A stretch of 64,000 nucleotides of DNA from Bacilli bacterium (GTDB lineage Bacteria; Bacillota_I; Bacilli_A; RF39; UBA660). Under the pieces are notes generated by a model, which saw only the letters and a program-made list of their open reading frames with translations, made no database searches and was not told the DNA's origin. The stretch is from assembly GCA_900768815.1 (NCBI GenBank), contig CAAGEE010000009.1:19230-83229 (forward strand), read 5' to 3'. Shown here piece by piece: positions 34,419-42,260 of the stretch; position 1 is the first letter of the stretch, and the number at the start of each line of letters is the position of its first letter. Position numbers and translations under genes: made by a program.

Positions 34419-35352
34419 TATAAGTATAATTGTTCCTATTTATAATGCTGAAAAGTATTTAAATAAGTGTCTTGATTCTCTAATAAATCAAACAAAGAAA
34501 GAATTGGAGTTTGTCTTAATAAATGATGGCTCAACTGATAAAACTGATTCAATTATTAAAAATTATAATGACAAGAGAATTAAGTATTTTAAGAATAAAA
34601 ATCAAGGAATTGGTAAAACTAGAAATTTTGGTATTTCTAAATCATCTGGTAAATATATAATGTTTTTAGATAGTGATGACTATTTAAAGAAAGAAGCTTG
34701 TGAAATTCTTTATAAAAAAGCTATTACTACTAATTCTGACTTAGTTATTTGTGATTTCTACAAAATATATGATTCTGGTAAAGTAGAAGATATAAATTTA
34801 CCATCGTTTAAAGAAACAACTTTAAAGAAAAGACCAACTCTTATTAATGAAGTTAATCTAGCTCCTTGGAACAAAATATATAAAAGAGAATTAATTACTA
34901 AAAACAACTTAAAATTTGTAGAAAACTTAAAATATGAAGATGCACCATTTGTTATAGATGCTTTTGTAAATGCAAAAAAAATAGCCAAGGTAGATGAAAA
35001 ACTAAATTATTATGTAATACATGGAAATAGTGAAACAACTGTAAGAGATAAAAGATGTTTTGACATCTTAAAAATAATTGACCTAATAAGAAAAAATACC
35101 AAAGATAAAAAGTATCTTCAAGAAGAAGTAAATAAATTAACTGTAAGAATAATTACTAATTATACAATTCAACAAAGAAATCAAAAAGAAAAAAAAGTAG
35201 GTATGGAATTTATAGACACAGCTTTTTCTTATTTAAAAAAAGAAGTCCCAGATTACAAAAAAAATAAATATTTTAAAAATAGAAGCCTTATAAAAAGAAC
35301 AATTGAAAAGAATAGATTATTAACAAAAATATATTGTAAAATATATAAATAA
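34411..35352 (+). CDS. Family 2 glycosyltransferase
   Basis: The 313-residue protein begins with the GT-A fold of family GT2 (SIIVPIYNAEKYLNKCLDSL), with the nucleotide-binding NDGSTDKTD and the metal-binding FLDSDDYL near residue 90. It transfers a sugar from a nucleotide donor to a lipid-linked or polysaccharide acceptor; the sugar is unknown. AAAGGAGAG precedes the ATG. It overlaps the Wzy-like gene and is followed by decayed genes. Confidence 0.88.
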   Translation: MPDISIIVPIYNAEKYLNKCLDSLINQTKKELEFVLINDGSTDKTDSIIKNYNDKRIKYFKNKNQGIGKTRNFGISKSSGKYIMFLDSDDYLKKEACEILYKKAITTNSDLVICDFYKIYDSGKVEDINLPSFKETTLKKRPTLINEVNLAPWNKIYKRELITKNNLKFVENLKYEDAPFVIDAFVNAKKIAKVDEKLNYYVIHGNSETTVRDKRCFDILKIIDLIRKNTKDKKYLQEEVNKLTVRIITNYTIQQRNQKEKKVGMEFIDTAFSYLKKEVPDYKKNKYFKNRSLIKRTIEKNRLLTKIYCKIYK

Positions 35353-35388
35353 AAATAATTTTTATATGTGGTGAATGGAAATTCAGAA

Positions 35389-35566
35389 GTGAAAAAGAAT
35401 ATAATAGTTTTTTTTAAGAAAGTATGACATATTAACAATGACAGGTACTATGATTGCTTTCTTAGGAATAGTTTGTGCCTTTAAAGCACATTTTACCATA
35501 GCAGCTTTTTGTCTTCTATTATGTGGTATATGTGATTCTTTTGATGGAACATCAGCAAGAAAATAA
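35389..35566 (+). pseudogene. Remnant of CDP-alcohol phosphatidyltransferase (PssA-like)
   Basis: A start GTG AAA AAG at 35389 runs into TGA, but dropping one T from the eight-T run at 35408-35415 restores a frame reading FLRKYDILTMTGTMIAFLGI and onward. This ends with ICDSFDGTSARK, the D-x2-D-G-x2-A-R motif of CDP-alcohol phosphatidyltransferases. TAA stops follow immediately, so the rest of the enzyme is gone. It is a frameshifted and truncated fragment of perhaps a quarter of the gene. The function was phospholipid head-group transfer. Confidence 0.6.
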
Positions 35567-35572
35567 AAATAA

Positions 35573-35976
35573 AAGAAAATTCTTAAAAGTAAATTTGTTA
35601 AATATGTTATAATAGCATCTCTAACAACACTAATAAATGTTTTAGTGTACCTAGGAAGTTATCACATAATCATTAAAAACATTATCATTAGTAACGTAAT
35701 TGCTTATGCCTCATCCATCTCTTTATCATTTATTTTAAATAAAAAAGTAGTATATAAATGTAAGAGAAAAAAATATAAAAAGCAAATACCTTTATTTTTA
35801 GGAAGTAAAGTATTATCATTTTTTATTGATTCACTGGTATTATTGTGTCTAGTAAATATTTTAATTTAGCTTCAATATTGGAAAAGTTAATTGCTAATGC
35901 GTCAACCACGCTTTCAAATTATTTTATATGTGACAAAATTATCTTCAAAGAAGAAAAGACTATTTTATCAAACTAA
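35573..35976 (+). pseudogene. Broken GtrA-family membrane protein gene
   Basis: From 35573 the frame reads FVKYVIIASLTTLINVLVYLG and FILNKKVVYK, matching the GtrA family of small four-helix membrane proteins that help flip undecaprenyl-linked sugars. There is no ATG or ribosome site at the proper beginning. The frame stops at 35867-35869 (TAG), whereas the final helix and tail (LIANASTTLSNYFICDKIIF) continue one frame over to TAA at 35976. Lost start plus frameshift mark it as decayed. It lies in frame directly after the PssA fragment, suggesting a deletion joined them. Confidence 0.65.
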
Positions 35977-35988
35977 AAATAGTCTTTT
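35954..35988 (+). terminator. Terminator after the gtrA remnant
   Basis: AAAAGACTATTTT pairs with AAAATAGTCTTTT, followed by AATATT. The stem survives although its gene is broken and now separates the two polysaccharide operons. Confidence 0.75.
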
Positions 35989-36015
35989 AATATTAGTAAA
36001 ATACTGTATGCTTGT

Positions 36016-36045
36016 TTGACTATTGTCTTTTTCTTATGCTATAAT
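36016..36045 (+). promoter_or_regulatory. Strong promoter of the main polysaccharide operon
   Basis: TTGACT and TATAAT are 18 bases apart with an extended TGC. From here genes run in one direction with gaps of at most about 30 bases to 48,558. Confidence 0.85.
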
Positions 36046-36099
36046 TGAAAGTAGCTAGTAACATGAAAATATCTTTACTAGTAAAGGAGTCTAGAAGAA

Positions 36100-36912
36100 A
36101 TGAATACATTAAAAAATATATGGGCCAATTTTAAAAAATATCAATTTCTAATGAGTCAACTTATTTCAAGAGATTTTAAAGTGAAATATAAACGCTCTGT
36201 CTTAGGAATTGTTTGGAGTTTACTATATCCAATACTAATGATGACAGTAATGGCTTTAGTATTCTCACAAATGTTTAAATTCAAAGTAGAGGGTATAAAT
36301 TATTTAGTATATTTAATGATTGGTATCGTTATGTTTAACTATTTTAGTGAAGCAACAAATACGGCAATGACTTCCATAGTGTCTAATTTTTCGCTAATAA
36401 ACAAAGTCTATATACCTAAGTATATTTTTCCAATTTCAAAATGTATATTTGTGGGAATTAATTTTGTTTTAACATTGATACCCTTATTTTTACTAATAAT
36501 AATTACACAGTTTGGTTTGGGACAGTATCCAGCAAGTATAAATTGGTATTATATCTTATTACCATACATTTTTGCATGCCTATTTTTATTCTCAGCTGGA
36601 ATTGGTTTATTACTATCATGTATCTCTGTATTCTTAAGAGATATAATCTACATCTATGGAATAATCATAACAATTTGGAACTACTTTACTCCTGTATTCT
36701 ATAGTCTTGAAATATTACCAACTCACTTACAAACAATATTTAAATTTAATCCATTATATCAATTTATAAATAGTGCCCGAGAAATAGTTCTATATGGCCA
36801 TTGTCCAAGTATTGCGACACTAATAATCATTGGCTTAATCGGTATAGGTACTTTGTTGCTTGGCAGTGTTATCTTTAAAAAGAATCAAGACAAATTTATA
36901 TATTATATTTAA
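36100..36912 (+). CDS. Polysaccharide/teichoic acid ABC exporter permease (TagG/Wzm type)
   Basis: The 270-residue protein has six membrane segments and an ABC-2 type permease pattern: SRDFKVKYKRSVLGIVWSLLYP near the start and a final helix after YGHCPSIATL. It exports lipid-linked polysaccharide across the membrane with the next gene product. AAAGGAG precedes the ATG. First gene of the long operon, 17 bases before its ATPase. Whether it carries teichoic acid or capsule is unproven. Confidence 0.9.
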   Translation: MNTLKNIWANFKKYQFLMSQLISRDFKVKYKRSVLGIVWSLLYPILMMTVMALVFSQMFKFKVEGINYLVYLMIGIVMFNYFSEATNTAMTSIVSNFSLINKVYIPKYIFPISKCIFVGINFVLTLIPLFLLIIITQFGLGQYPASINWYYILLPYIFACLFLFSAGIGLLLSCISVFLRDIIYIYGIIITIWNYFTPVFYSLEILPTHLQTIFKFNPLYQFINSAREIVLYGHCPSIATLIIIGLIGIGTLLLGSVIFKKNQDKFIYYI

Positions 36913-36929
36913 TGAAGGTGGGATAGATA

Positions 36930-37667
36930 ATGATAAAAGTAGAACATGTATCCATGAAGTTTAACCTTGGTATCGAAAAAAATTATTCAATGAAAGAAGC
37001 TTTCATTGCTATGTTTGATAAGAGAAGAAGACAAAAGCCAACAGAGTTTTGGGCTTTAGATGATTTAACGTTCAATGTAAAAAAAGGTGAGGTTGTAGGC
37101 CTGATTGGTAGTAATGGTGCTGGTAAATCAACATTATTAAAAGTTGTATCTGGCGTAATGAAGCCAACTAAAGGAAAAATTGAAGTAAGCGGAGTAATCT
37201 CACCAATGATTGAATTAGGAGCTGGTTTCGATCTTGAGTTAACCGCAAGAGAAAATATATATTTAAATGGTGCCATTTTAGGATATTCAAAAGAATTCCT
37301 AGAGGAAAAGTTTGATGACATCGTAAAATTTTCTGAATTAGAAGATTTCCTAGATGTTCCTGTAAAAAACTTTTCTTCAGGAATGACAGCCAAACTGGCA
37401 TTTTCAATTGCAACAGTAGTAAATCCTGAGGTTCTAATAGTTGATGAAATACTATCAGTAGGAGACATTAAGTTTCAAGAAAAAAGTAAAGGTAAAATGT
37501 TAGAAATGATAAAAGGTGGAACTACTGTATTATATGTATCACATTCTCTAGAATCAATAAAAGATTTATGTGATAGAGTTATCTGGATTGAACATGGAAA
37601 ATTAATAAAAATGGGTAATGCTAAAGAAGTATGTGATGAATACTATAAAAAACAAATGGGTAAATAA
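36930..37667 (+). CDS. Polysaccharide/teichoic acid ABC exporter ATPase (TagH/Wzt type)
   Basis: This 245-residue ATPase powers the permease before it. Walker A GSNGAGKST, the signature NFSSGMTAKLAFS and Walker B VLIVDEILSVGD are all present. The N-terminal MKFNLG and KEAFIAMF region is typical of TagH/Wzt subgroups. There is no extra C-terminal carbohydrate-binding domain, so substrate recognition likely resides in the permease or in the lipid-linked end. Confidence 0.93.
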   Translation: MIKVEHVSMKFNLGIEKNYSMKEAFIAMFDKRRRQKPTEFWALDDLTFNVKKGEVVGLIGSNGAGKSTLLKVVSGVMKPTKGKIEVSGVISPMIELGAGFDLELTARENIYLNGAILGYSKEFLEEKFDDIVKFSELEDFLDVPVKNFSSGMTAKLAFSIATVVNPEVLIVDEILSVGDIKFQEKSKGKMLEMIKGGTTVLYVSHSLESIKDLCDRVIWIEHGKLIKMGNAKEVCDEYYKKQMGK

Positions 37668-37681
37668 AGGAGATAAGAAAT

Positions 37682-38692
37682 ATGAGTATATTTAAAGACA
37701 AGGTATTATTAATTACCGGTGGAACTGGATCATTTGGAAATGCAGTTTTAAAAAGATTTATTGACACAGATATTAAGGAAATAAGAATTTTCTCTAGAGA
37801 TGAGAAAAAACAAGAAGATATGCGTATAGCCTATAAAAATGATAAGATAAAATTTTATATAGGTGATGTTAGAAATTATAGAAGCATTGAAGATGCTATG
37901 GATGGAGTTGACTATGTTTTTCACGCTGCAGCTTTAAAACAAGTTCCATCATGCGAATTTTTCCCAATTGAAGCAGTAGAAACAAATGTCTTAGGAGCTA
38001 ATAACGTTATAGAAGCAGCTATCAATCACAACGTTAAAAAAGTAATTGTACTAAGTACTGATAAAGCAGCTTATCCAATTAATGCAATGGGAATGAGTAA
38101 AGCCTTAATGGAAAAGGTTGCAATTGCTAAAGGAAGAAATTTAGAAAAGGGTAAAACCGTAATTTGCCGTACTAGATATGGTAACGTTATGGCAAGTAGA
38201 GGAAGTGTTATTCCATTATTCTGTCAACAAATTGCAGAAGGAAAGTCAATAACAGTAACAAATCCAGAAATGACAAGATTCATGATGACTTTAGAGGATG
38301 CTGTTGATTTAGTAATCTATGCCTTCGAACATGGTGAACAAGGAGACTTATTTGTACAAAAAGCTCCAGCAGCAACTATTGAAGTATTGGCAGATGCTAT
38401 TAAAGAGTTAAAACATAGTGATGTAAAAACAAACATAATCGGTACAAGACATGGTGAAAAGCTATATGAAGTATTAGTAACAAAAGAAGAAATGGTAAAT
38501 GCTGAAGATTTAGGTGGATATTATAGAATACCAGCCGATAATAGAAATTTGAACTATCAAAAATATGAAAATGTTGGAAATAAAGATTTAGAAACTATTA
38601 AAGAATATAATTCCCATAATACAAAAAGACTTGATGTTGAAGGAATGAAAGAATTACTATTAAAATTAGATTTATTTAAAGAGGATAAATAA
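37682..38692 (+). CDS. UDP-GlcNAc 4,6-dehydratase/5-epimerase (CapE/WbjB/FnlA/QnlA type)
   Basis: The 336-residue short-chain dehydrogenase has the NAD(P) motif ITGGTGSFGN (about 10-19) and the catalytic region STDKAAYPINAMGMSK. Methionine stands where most such enzymes have tyrosine, as known for CapE-like enzymes. It converts UDP-GlcNAc to a UDP-4-keto-6-deoxy-L-sugar, the first step towards UDP-L-FucNAc or UDP-L-QuiNAc. The next two genes, 1 base apart each, supply the reductase and 2-epimerase, so the pathway is complete. Confidence 0.88.
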   Translation: MSIFKDKVLLITGGTGSFGNAVLKRFIDTDIKEIRIFSRDEKKQEDMRIAYKNDKIKFYIGDVRNYRSIEDAMDGVDYVFHAAALKQVPSCEFFPIEAVETNVLGANNVIEAAINHNVKKVIVLSTDKAAYPINAMGMSKALMEKVAIAKGRNLEKGKTVICRTRYGNVMASRGSVIPLFCQQIAEGKSITVTNPEMTRFMMTLEDAVDLVIYAFEHGEQGDLFVQKAPAATIEVLADAIKELKHSDVKTNIIGTRHGEKLYEVLVTKEEMVNAEDLGGYYRIPADNRNLNYQKYENVGNKDLETIKEYNSHNTKRLDVEGMKELLLKLDLFKEDK

Positions 38693-38693
38693 A

Positions 38694-39536
38694 ATGAAAA
38701 AAGTATTAGTAATAGGTTCTACTGGTATGTTAGGACACGTTGTAAAAAAATATCTAATTGATAAGAAATATGATGTTTATGAAACAACAAGAAACCAAAC
38801 TAATAAATATTATTTTGATGCTCTAGAGAATATTAAAAAAATAGAAGAGATTATAGATAGTATTAAACCAGATTTTGTTGTAAACTGTATTGGCATTTTA
38901 AATAAAAAGGCCGAGGATTATCCAAGCCAAGCCATTTTAGTAAATAGTTATTTTCCACATTACTTAGATGAAATGTCTGAAAAGTATAATTATAAACTTA
39001 TTCATATAAGTACAGATTGTGTATTTGATGGTCATGAAGGAAATTATAAAGAAGATAGTCCCAAAACAGCTACTACTATATACGGTACTAGTAAAGCTTT
39101 AGGTGAAATAAACAACAATCGTTCCCTAACATTAAGAACCTCAATTATTGGACCAGATACTAATCCTAATGGAATAGGTTTATTCGAATGGTTTATGAAA
39201 CAAAAAGATGAAGTACACGGTTTTAGAAAAGCCTTTTGGTCAGGAGTAACAACTATTGAACTAGCAAAGCAAATAGAGATAGCTATGAATTCTAATTTGA
39301 CTGGTTTATATCATATTACAAATGGTCAAAAGATAAGTAAATATGACTTATTAACAATCATAAAAGATGTTTTTAATAAAGATATTAAAATAATTCCTGA
39401 TGATAATTATGCTTGTGATAAAAGTCTAGTGGTAACAAGAGAAGACTATAAGTTTAATATACCAAGTTATCATCAAATGATTGTAGAAATGAAAGAATGG
39501 ATAGAGAACAATAAAGATATATACGGAGGATTTTAG
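38694..39536 (+). CDS. RmlD-like UDP-4-keto sugar reductase (QnlB/WbvR-like)
   Basis: The 280-residue reductase has the NAD(P)H motif VIGSTGMLGHVV and the STDCVFDGHEG segment of RmlD-type enzymes, with the Y-x3-K pair in IYGTSK. It would reduce the 4-keto product of the preceding enzyme. CapF/WbjC, the reductase of the UDP-L-FucNAc route, is longer (about 370 residues) with a C-terminal cupin domain. That domain is absent here, so the L-RhaNAc/L-QuiNAc route, which uses an RmlD-like enzyme, is favoured. This is an inference from domain content. Confidence 0.8.
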   Translation: MKKVLVIGSTGMLGHVVKKYLIDKKYDVYETTRNQTNKYYFDALENIKKIEEIIDSIKPDFVVNCIGILNKKAEDYPSQAILVNSYFPHYLDEMSEKYNYKLIHISTDCVFDGHEGNYKEDSPKTATTIYGTSKALGEINNNRSLTLRTSIIGPDTNPNGIGLFEWFMKQKDEVHGFRKAFWSGVTTIELAKQIEIAMNSNLTGLYHITNGQKISKYDLLTIIKDVFNKDIKIIPDDNYACDKSLVVTREDYKFNIPSYHQMIVEMKEWIENNKDIYGGF

Positions 39537-39537
39537 T

Positions 39538-40647
39538 ATGAGAGTAATGACAATAGTTGGCACTAGACCAGAAATAATCAAATTGGCCTGTGTTATTAAA
39601 GAATTAGATAAATACACAGATCATATTCTTGTTCATACTGGGCAAAATTACGATTATGAATTAAATCAAGTGTTCTTTGAAGATCTAGATTTAAGAGAGC
39701 CTGATGTTTATATGAATGCTGCTGGTGAAAATGCTGCTGAAACAATTGCAAATGTAATTGCTAAGTCAGATAAATTATTTAAAGAATATAAGCCAGATGC
39801 TGTATTACTATATGGTGATACAAATTCATGCTTAGCAGTAATATCTGCTAAGAGAAATAAAATTCCTGTATTCCATATGGAAGCTGGAAACAGATGCTTT
39901 GATGAAAGAGTACCAGAAGAACTAAATAGAAAAGTACTTGATCATTTAAGTGATATAAATATGACTTTAACAGAGCATGCAAGAAGATACTTAATTGCTG
40001 AAGGTATTAGACCAGAAACTATTATAAAAACAGGTTCAAGTATGCAAGAAGTATTTGCTATGAATAAAGACAAAATTGCTCAAAGTGACGTTTTGGAAAG
40101 ACTAGGACTAAAAGAAAAAGAATACTTTGTTCTAAGTGCTCATAGAGAAGAAAATGTTGATAATGAAAAGAATTTTATTAATTTATTAAACTCTATAAAT
40201 AAAGTGGCTGAAGTATATAAAATACCAATAGTTTTTAGTGCTCATCCTAGAACAAGAAAAAAGATTGAAACAATGAACTTCAAATTTAACGATTTAGTAA
40301 AATACATGAAACCATTAGGCTTTAACGACTACAATAAGCTACAACAAAATGCTTTTTGTGTAATTTCTGACAGTGGAACTATAACTGAGGAATCTTCATT
40401 ATTAGGATTCCCAGCTATCACAATACGTCAAGCTCATGAACGTCCTGAAGGAATGGACGAAGGAACTCTAATAATGTCTGGAGTAGAAGAACAAGGAATT
40501 TTAGATGCAATAAAAGTCGTTACTGACCAAAATGTTAAGATGAATCCAGTAGCGGATTATCAGGCCCCACATTTAGCAAGTAAAGTTGTGAGAATTATTT
40601 TAAGCTACACAGATTATATTAACAGAACAGTTTGGAAAAGATACTAA
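39538..40647 (+). CDS. Non-hydrolysing UDP-N-acetylglucosamine 2-epimerase-like enzyme (CapG/WbjD/QnlC/WecB type)
   Basis: The 369-residue epimerase starts MRVMTIVGTRPEIIKLA, the family hallmark, and keeps the VLLYGDTNSCLA, HMEAGNRCFDERVPEE and ISDSGTITEES motifs. Its place directly behind the dehydratase and reductase suggests that it inverts C2 of the reduced UDP-L-sugar, giving UDP-L-QuiNAc or UDP-L-FucNAc. Plain WecB activity on UDP-GlcNAc is the alternative. Confidence 0.88.
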   Translation: MRVMTIVGTRPEIIKLACVIKELDKYTDHILVHTGQNYDYELNQVFFEDLDLREPDVYMNAAGENAAETIANVIAKSDKLFKEYKPDAVLLYGDTNSCLAVISAKRNKIPVFHMEAGNRCFDERVPEELNRKVLDHLSDINMTLTEHARRYLIAEGIRPETIIKTGSSMQEVFAMNKDKIAQSDVLERLGLKEKEYFVLSAHREENVDNEKNFINLLNSINKVAEVYKIPIVFSAHPRTRKKIETMNFKFNDLVKYMKPLGFNDYNKLQQNAFCVISDSGTITEESSLLGFPAITIRQAHERPEGMDEGTLIMSGVEEQGILDAIKVVTDQNVKMNPVADYQAPHLASKVVRIILSYTDYINRTVWKRY

Positions 40648-40677
40648 ATAAACAATAAACTATAGGGTGGTGTTAGT

Positions 40678-42252
40678 ATGAATAGGATAAAGATTTTAGA
40701 AGTTAACAATATAGATTTAGCGGGTAGAAGATTTAATGGCTATAACATGCTTAATGAACTATCAAATAAAGATTTTGATATTAAACAAGCCGTTATAATT
40801 AAACAATCAGATAATGACAATGTTATAAAAATATTAAATAATGAACGATTACTAAGTCAGTATTATCATTTGTTTGAAATAGAGGAAGCCTTGTCAATTC
40901 ATAATATCTTTTCCATTACAGCACCAGCCTTATATGATATGGAAGAATATAAAGAGGCCGATATTGTGCATCTTCATATGTTTCATAATACAAAATTATC
41001 ATTATATGATTTAAAGAAGATAGCCAAGGAGAAAAGGGTCGTTTTATCCTTACATGATCCTTGGTTTTTTACAGGACGTTGCGTTCATTTTTATGAATGT
41101 GAATCATGGAAAAAAGGATGCAAAAATTGTCAAAACCTAAATACTTTATTCCCACTAAAGAAAGATAATTGTAACGCCTTATGGAATTTAAAAAAATATG
41201 TTTTTAATAATAGTGACATAAATATAATAGTTTCAAGTCCATGGATGAAAAATCTAGTAGAAGAAAGTCCTATAACCAAGCATCAAAAAAATGTAAGTTT
41301 AATACCATTTGGAATTGATTGGAAAAAGTTTAGTGGTGTAACTAGAAAAGAGGCAAGAACTCATTATAATTTTAATGAAGATGATGTTGTCTTATTTTTA
41401 AGAGCACAAGATGAGTTTAAAGGTACAAACTATGTACTAGAAGCTTTAAAAAATTTAAATACGAAGAAGAATATAGTAGTATTAACCTGTTCTAGTAAGG
41501 GAAAATTAGATGAAGTAAAAAATAAATACAAAGTTATTGATTTAGGTGAAATAAAAGATGCTGAAATGCTTATGGCAATGAATGCCTGTGATATATTTTT
41601 AATGCCTTCAATTGGCGAAAGCTTTGGAATGATGGCAATAGAAGCAATGTCTTGCAAAAAGCCAGTAATAGTATTTAATAATACTGCACTTCCTTCTGTA
41701 ACACATGCTCCAGACTGTGGCTATCTTGTAAAAAATAAAGACGCCAAAGATTTGGAAAAAGCCATAAAATATTTAGTAGAACATGAAGAAGAAAGAAAAC
41801 GAAGAGGTAAACTAGGTTTAGAAATAGTTAAGAAAGAATATGACTTAAATACCTATAATAAAAAGTTAAGCACATTATATAAAGAAGTTAACAAAAGTAA
41901 AAAAACAGATTCCAATTTAAAAGAAATGGCTAGTAAACAAGATATCAAAAATATCAATAAAATAAAATGTCTGCTAAATTATGTAACTGAGAAAACATTC
42001 TATGGCAATAAAAAAATAGGAAAAAACTTACTATATAAAGTTGATGAAAAATATGATGTTCTAAATGAAAAAATTACTTTTGATAATATTGATGCAGAAA
42101 ACTTAATAGAAGATTATAATAAAAAAGTGTATGAATTGTTAAAGAATAATCAAATAAATACAAACTCAAAGTTTAAAAAAGGGTTATACTTGCTTAAAAG
42201 AAATCCAAAGGAATTAATGAAAATAATTTATAAAAAAATTTTTAGAGAGTAA
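40678..42252 (+). CDS. Family 4 glycosyltransferase with C-terminal extension
   Basis: The 524-residue protein has a GT-B fold. The donor-binding part includes the SIGESFGMMAIEAMSCKKPV motif with the E-x7-E pair. A cysteine-rich segment (CVHFYECESWKKGCKNC) near residue 140 is typical of one GT4 group acting in surface polysaccharide loci. About 130 extra C-terminal residues, lysine-rich, have no recognised domain. AGGGTGGTG precedes the ATG. The sugar transferred is unknown; by position it may use the L-sugar made upstream. Confidence 0.85.
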   Translation: MNRIKILEVNNIDLAGRRFNGYNMLNELSNKDFDIKQAVIIKQSDNDNVIKILNNERLLSQYYHLFEIEEALSIHNIFSITAPALYDMEEYKEADIVHLHMFHNTKLSLYDLKKIAKEKRVVLSLHDPWFFTGRCVHFYECESWKKGCKNCQNLNTLFPLKKDNCNALWNLKKYVFNNSDINIIVSSPWMKNLVEESPITKHQKNVSLIPFGIDWKKFSGVTRKEARTHYNFNEDDVVLFLRAQDEFKGTNYVLEALKNLNTKKNIVVLTCSSKGKLDEVKNKYKVIDLGEIKDAEMLMAMNACDIFLMPSIGESFGMMAIEAMSCKKPVIVFNNTALPSVTHAPDCGYLVKNKDAKDLEKAIKYLVEHEEERKRRGKLGLEIVKKEYDLNTYNKKLSTLYKEVNKSKKTDSNLKEMASKQDIKNINKIKCLLNYVTEKTFYGNKKIGKNLLYKVDEKYDVLNEKITFDNIDAENLIEDYNKKVYELLKNNQINTNSKFKKGLYLLKRNPKELMKIIYKKIFRE

Positions 42253-42260
42253 GGTATAAT

